Assembly: GCF_035946055.1 (NCBI RefSeq)
Contig: NZ_CP108364.1
Location: forward strand, 1,116,001-1,180,000
Origin: Streptomyces sp. NBC_01341
Lineage (GTDB): Bacteria; Actinomycetota; Actinomycetes; Streptomycetales; Streptomycetaceae
Direction: 5' to 3'
Length of the DNA: 64,000 nt
The first letter of the stretch is position 1, and every line of letters starts with the position of its first letter. This document shows, piece after piece, positions 61,476-64,000 of this stretch. Below the pieces are notes generated by a model that had not been told where the DNA came from, ran no database searches, and saw nothing but the letters and a program-made list of their open reading frames with translations. The translations under genes and the position numbers were made by a program.

Positions 61476-62477
61476 TCACGGGCGGGAGGTGCTCTTGAGG
61501 AGCTGCTCGATACGGGCGAGCTCGTCGTCGCCGAACTCCAGGTCGCGGAGGGCCTCGACGCTGTTCTCCAGCTGGGCGACGCTGCTGGCGCCGACGACGG
61601 CGGAGGTGACCCGGCCGCCGCGCAGCACCCAGGCCAGTGCCATCTGGGCCAGGGACTGGCCGCGCTCACGCGCCACCTCGTTCAGCTCGCCGAGCCGGGC
61701 GACCAGGTCCGGGGTGACGGCCTCGGCCGAGAGGAAGGGGCTGGTGCCCGCCGCGCGCGAACCCTCGGGGATGCCGCGCAGGTAGCGGTCGGACAGGATG
61801 CCCTGCTCCAGCGGCGAGTAGGCGATGGAACCGGTTCCCAGCTCGTCCAGGGCGTCCAGCAGCCCGTCCTCCACCCAGCGGTCCAGCATCGAGTAGCGCG
61901 GCTGGTGGATCAGGAGAGGGGTGCCGAGCTCGCCGAGGATGCGGGCGGCCTCGCGGGTCTGCTCGGCCGAGTAGTTGGAGACGCCGGCGTACAGCGCCTT
62001 GCCCTGGCGGACCGCGGTGTCGAGGGCACCCATCGTCTCCTCGAGCGGCGTGTCGGGGTCGAAGCGGTGCGAGTAGTAGATGTCGACGTAGTCGAGGCCG
62101 AGCCGGGTGAGGCTCTGGTCGAGCGAGGCGCGCAGGTTCTTGCGGGAGCCCCACTCCCCGTACGGCCCCTCCCACATGTGGTAGCCCGCCTTGGTCGAGA
62201 CGACGATCTCGTCCCGCAGGCCCGCGAAGTCCGTCTTCAGGGCGCGGCCCATGGCGATCTCGGCCGAACCGGGCGGGGGGCCGTAGTTGTTCGCGAGGTC
62301 GAAGTGGGTGATGCCCAGGTCGAAGGCCCTGCGCAGGATCGCGGCCTGGCTCTCGGGCGTGCGGTCGCCTCCGAAGTTGTGCCAGAGGCCGAGCGAGAGC
62401 GCCGGCAGCAGCAGGCCGCTGCGCCCGGTGCGCCGGTAGGGCATGGAGGAGTAGCGGTCGGCGGACGGAAGGTACAT
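61476..62477 (-). CDS. aldo/keto reductase, L-glyceraldehyde-3-phosphate reductase (YghZ) type
   Basis: A 333-residue aldo/keto reductase close to the YghZ/AKR14 group and Kv-beta-like forms: YRRTGRSGLLLPALSLGLWHNFG, FDLANNYGPPPGSAE (Asp and Tyr), VVSTKAGYHMWEGPYGEWGSRKNL (Lys, then the group-specific loop), IYYSHRFDPDTPLEETM (His) and AYSPLEQGILS. It reduces small aldehydes with NADPH. GGAG is 7 nt before the ATG. It is divergent from a LysR gene, the likely regulator. Confidence 0.93.
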   Translation of the reverse strand: MYLPSADRYSSMPYRRTGRSGLLLPALSLGLWHNFGGDRTPESQAAILRRAFDLGITHFDLANNYGPPPGSAEIAMGRALKTDFAGLRDEIVVSTKAGYHMWEGPYGEWGSRKNLRASLDQSLTRLGLDYVDIYYSHRFDPDTPLEETMGALDTAVRQGKALYAGVSNYSAEQTREAARILGELGTPLLIHQPRYSMLDRWVEDGLLDALDELGTGSIAYSPLEQGILSDRYLRGIPEGSRAAGTSPFLSAEAVTPDLVARLGELNEVARERGQSLAQMALAWVLRGGRVTSAVVGASSVAQLENSVEALRDLEFGDDELARIEQLLKSTSRP

Positions 62478-62585
62478 GCGGGAACTCCACGGGACATGGC
62501 GTCGGCGCGCCAGGTCTGGTGCGCGTGCTCCAGCCTTGCGCAGAATGATCCAGCGGTCCAACAGGAGATTCCGCTGGGATTCATC

Positions 62586-62602
62586 GATTACATTGCTCAA
62601 TC
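62586..62602 (+). promoter_or_regulatory. LysR-type box and leaderless promoter
   Basis: GATT-N9-AATC (62586-62602) fits the T-N11-A inverted-repeat pattern of LysR sites and ends directly before the LysR ATG. TACATT (62589-62594) within it could be a -10 box giving a leaderless transcript. It probably serves autoregulation and the divergent reductase. Confidence 0.45.
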
Positions 62603-63499
62603 ATGGAACTGCGTCAGCTGGAGCACTTCGTCGCCGTGGCGGAGGAGCAGCACTTCACCCGCGCGGCCGAGCGACTGGCCGTCTCCCAGTCCGGACTGTC
62701 CGCGTCAGTACGGGCCCTGGAGCAGGAACTGAGGGCGCCCCTGTTCAGCCGTACGACGCGCTCGGTCCGGCTGACCGAGGCCGGGCAGGCACTCCTCGTC
62801 GAGGCGGAGCGCACACTGGCGGGCGCGCGGGCCGCGCGGGACGCCGTCGACGCCGTACGGGGGCTGCTGCGCGGCACGCTCACGCTCGGGGTGGAGCAGT
62901 GCGTGGCCGGGGTGAGCCCCGCACGGCTGCTGGCGGCCTTCCGCCGGGAGCACCCGCACATGGAGATCCGGCTCCGGCAGGAGGGCACGTCGAGCCTGCT
63001 GGAGGGGGTCGCGGGCGGCAGGCTGGACCTGGCGTTCGCCGCGACGGTCAGCCCGCCGGAGTGGCGGGGCGATCTCGTGCCGCTGGCGCGGGAGCCGATG
63101 ATCGTCCTGTGCGCCCCCGGGCACCGGCTGGCCGCGAAGGGGACGCCGCCGGTCGCCTGGAGCGCCCTGGACGGCGAGTCGTTCATCGACTTCCACCCGG
63201 ACTGGGGGCCGAGGCGGGCAGCGGACGAGGCCTTCGCCGCCGCGGGGGTGCGCCGCACGGTGGCGCTGGAGGTCAGCGATGTGCACAGCCTGCTGGAGCT
63301 GGTGCACCAGGGCCTGGGGATCGCCGTCGTGCCGCACCACTTCTCCCGTAAGCCGGAGGCGCGGGGCCTGGTCACGGTGGAGGTCGACGGCACGCAGCCG
63401 GCGGTGTACCGCAGCGTGGTGGTGCTCCCGCCCGCCGGGACCATGAGCCCGGGGGCGCGGGCCCTGATGGCGCTGGTCCGCGAAGCGCCGGTGCGCTGA
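62603..63499 (+). CDS. LysR family regulator
   Basis: A 298-residue regulator. The winged helix is VAVAEEQHFTRAAERLAVSQSGLSASVRALEQELRAPLFSR and the substrate-binding domain starts near residue 90 (GTLTLGVEQCVAGVSPARLL). ATG with no ribosome site suggests a leaderless mRNA. It is divergent from the aldo/keto reductase, which it probably controls. Effector unknown. Confidence 0.93.
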   Translation: MELRQLEHFVAVAEEQHFTRAAERLAVSQSGLSASVRALEQELRAPLFSRTTRSVRLTEAGQALLVEAERTLAGARAARDAVDAVRGLLRGTLTLGVEQCVAGVSPARLLAAFRREHPHMEIRLRQEGTSSLLEGVAGGRLDLAFAATVSPPEWRGDLVPLAREPMIVLCAPGHRLAAKGTPPVAWSALDGESFIDFHPDWGPRRAADEAFAAAGVRRTVALEVSDVHSLLELVHQGLGIAVVPHHFSRKPEARGLVTVEVDGTQPAVYRSVVVLPPAGTMSPGARALMALVREAPVR

Positions 63500-63625
63500 C
63501 GGGAGCCGGCCCCGCCCCCGCCGTCCCCTCGCCCTGCCGGGCGCGTGGTCCGGGGCGGGAACGGATGGTGTGCGGGACCGGCGGGGCGCACAGGCCGGCC
63601 GGGCGCCGCCTGCCGGGTCCCGTGT

Positions 63626-64000
63626 TCAGTCCTCGTGCCCCAGCTGCAGATCGCGCTCCGTACGTCCGCCGCCCGGGAGTTGCAGCACGGTGGCCACCGG
63701 CGGGTAGCCGGCGGCGATCACGGTGTACTCGCCGGTGGACAGGTCCACGAAGCGGAACGCCCCGTCCGCGCCGGTGGTGAGCGTGCCGGCCACGTTGCCC
63801 GCCGCGTCGAGCAGCGTGACCCGTGCGTCCTCGACGGCCCTGCCACCGGGGGCCCGCACGATGCCGCGCAGCACGGCGCCGCCCGCCAGTTCGATGTCCT
63901 GGCGGGTCTCCCTGGCCGCCTGGACGCTCACCGGGAGCGCTGCGGGCCGGAAGGCCGGGGCACTGGCGGCCAGGGTGTACTCACCGGCCACAAGCTCGCT
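63626..64000 (-). CDS. C-terminal part of a protein with carboxypeptidase-regulatory-like domains
   Basis: The frame is open to the right edge, so only the last 124 residues are seen. AGEYTLAASAPAFRPAALPVSV ends one carboxypeptidase-regulatory-like (beta-sandwich) domain; GGAVLRGIVRAPGGRAVEDARVTLLDAAGNVAGTLTTGADGAFRFVDLSTGEYTVIAAGYPP is a second, complete one. Such repeats occur at the C-terminus of some Streptomyces MFS transporters and secreted proteins; the missing part would decide. Confidence 0.75.
   Translation of the reverse strand, partial: SELVAGEYTLAASAPAFRPAALPVSVQAARETRQDIELAGGAVLRGIVRAPGGRAVEDARVTLLDAAGNVAGTLTTGADGAFRFVDLSTGEYTVIAAGYPPVATVLQLPGGGRTERDLQLGHED

Overview
The window is very GC-rich chromosomal DNA. 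Coding frames have strong G/C third-position bias, GTG/TTG starts are frequent, and genes often overlap by 1-10 nt. Family content points to Streptomyces: an SCO3242-type prenyltransferase cluster, a fused SecDF, a truncated Mbl-like actin, a holin/phosphatase membrane protein and many one-component regulators. I saw no tRNA, rRNA, CRISPR array, insertion sequence or prophage. Function calls rest on motif and family recognition from the translated sequence; no database search was run.

Layout. (1) 1-5769, minus: an ebo-type metabolite-traffic operon (inositol-phosphate-synthase-like protein, UbiA prenyltransferase, TIM-barrel isomerase, EboA, TatD-like hydrolase, EboE) that runs off the left edge. 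(2) 5863-17535, minus: a sugar system with a ROK regulator, a ribose-type ABC transporter, a Gfo/Idh/MocA oxidoreductase, a TIM-barrel isomerase and a large secreted PQQ-dehydrogenase/PKD/CBM/ThuA/DUF1080 protein. The enzyme set resembles 3-keto-glycoside metabolism. (3) 17792-26326: a GntR regulator and FabH-like ketoacyl synthase (minus) beside a plus-strand operon of PanE-like reductase, formate dehydrogenase and FdhD. The dehydrogenase is split: the catalytic subunit lacks its N-terminal [4Fe-4S] domain, and that domain sits at the C-terminus of the electron-transfer subunit encoded two genes downstream.

(4) 26408-32779: SBF-like transporter with divergent LysR gene, long-chain acyl-CoA synthetase, aldo/keto reductase, pterin dehydratase and DUF1275 membrane protein. 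(5) 32963-38876, minus: SecDF, a proline-rich membrane protein, an Mbl-like protein and an NAD-dependent DNA ligase. (6) 39179-48779: LacI regulator, holin/alkaline-phosphatase membrane protein, two metallo-beta-lactamase-fold hydrolases, a DedA protein, an aminotransferase-like protein without its lysine, and an SMP-30/IclR pair with a long operator-like palindrome. (7) 48994-54046: PAP2-diacylglycerol kinase fusion and small enzymes. (8) 54165-61261, minus: secreted S15-type hydrolase and an overlapping four-peptidase cluster (M55, M20, S9, S66). (9) 61476-64000: aldo/keto reductase with divergent LysR gene, and the C-terminus of a carboxypeptidase-regulatory-like-domain protein cut by the right edge.

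Regulatory signals include hairpin terminators, a GntR motif shared by two promoters, a spaced motif shared by the ROK and PQQ-dehydrogenase promoters, two similar TetR-type palindromes, and several starts that look leaderless.
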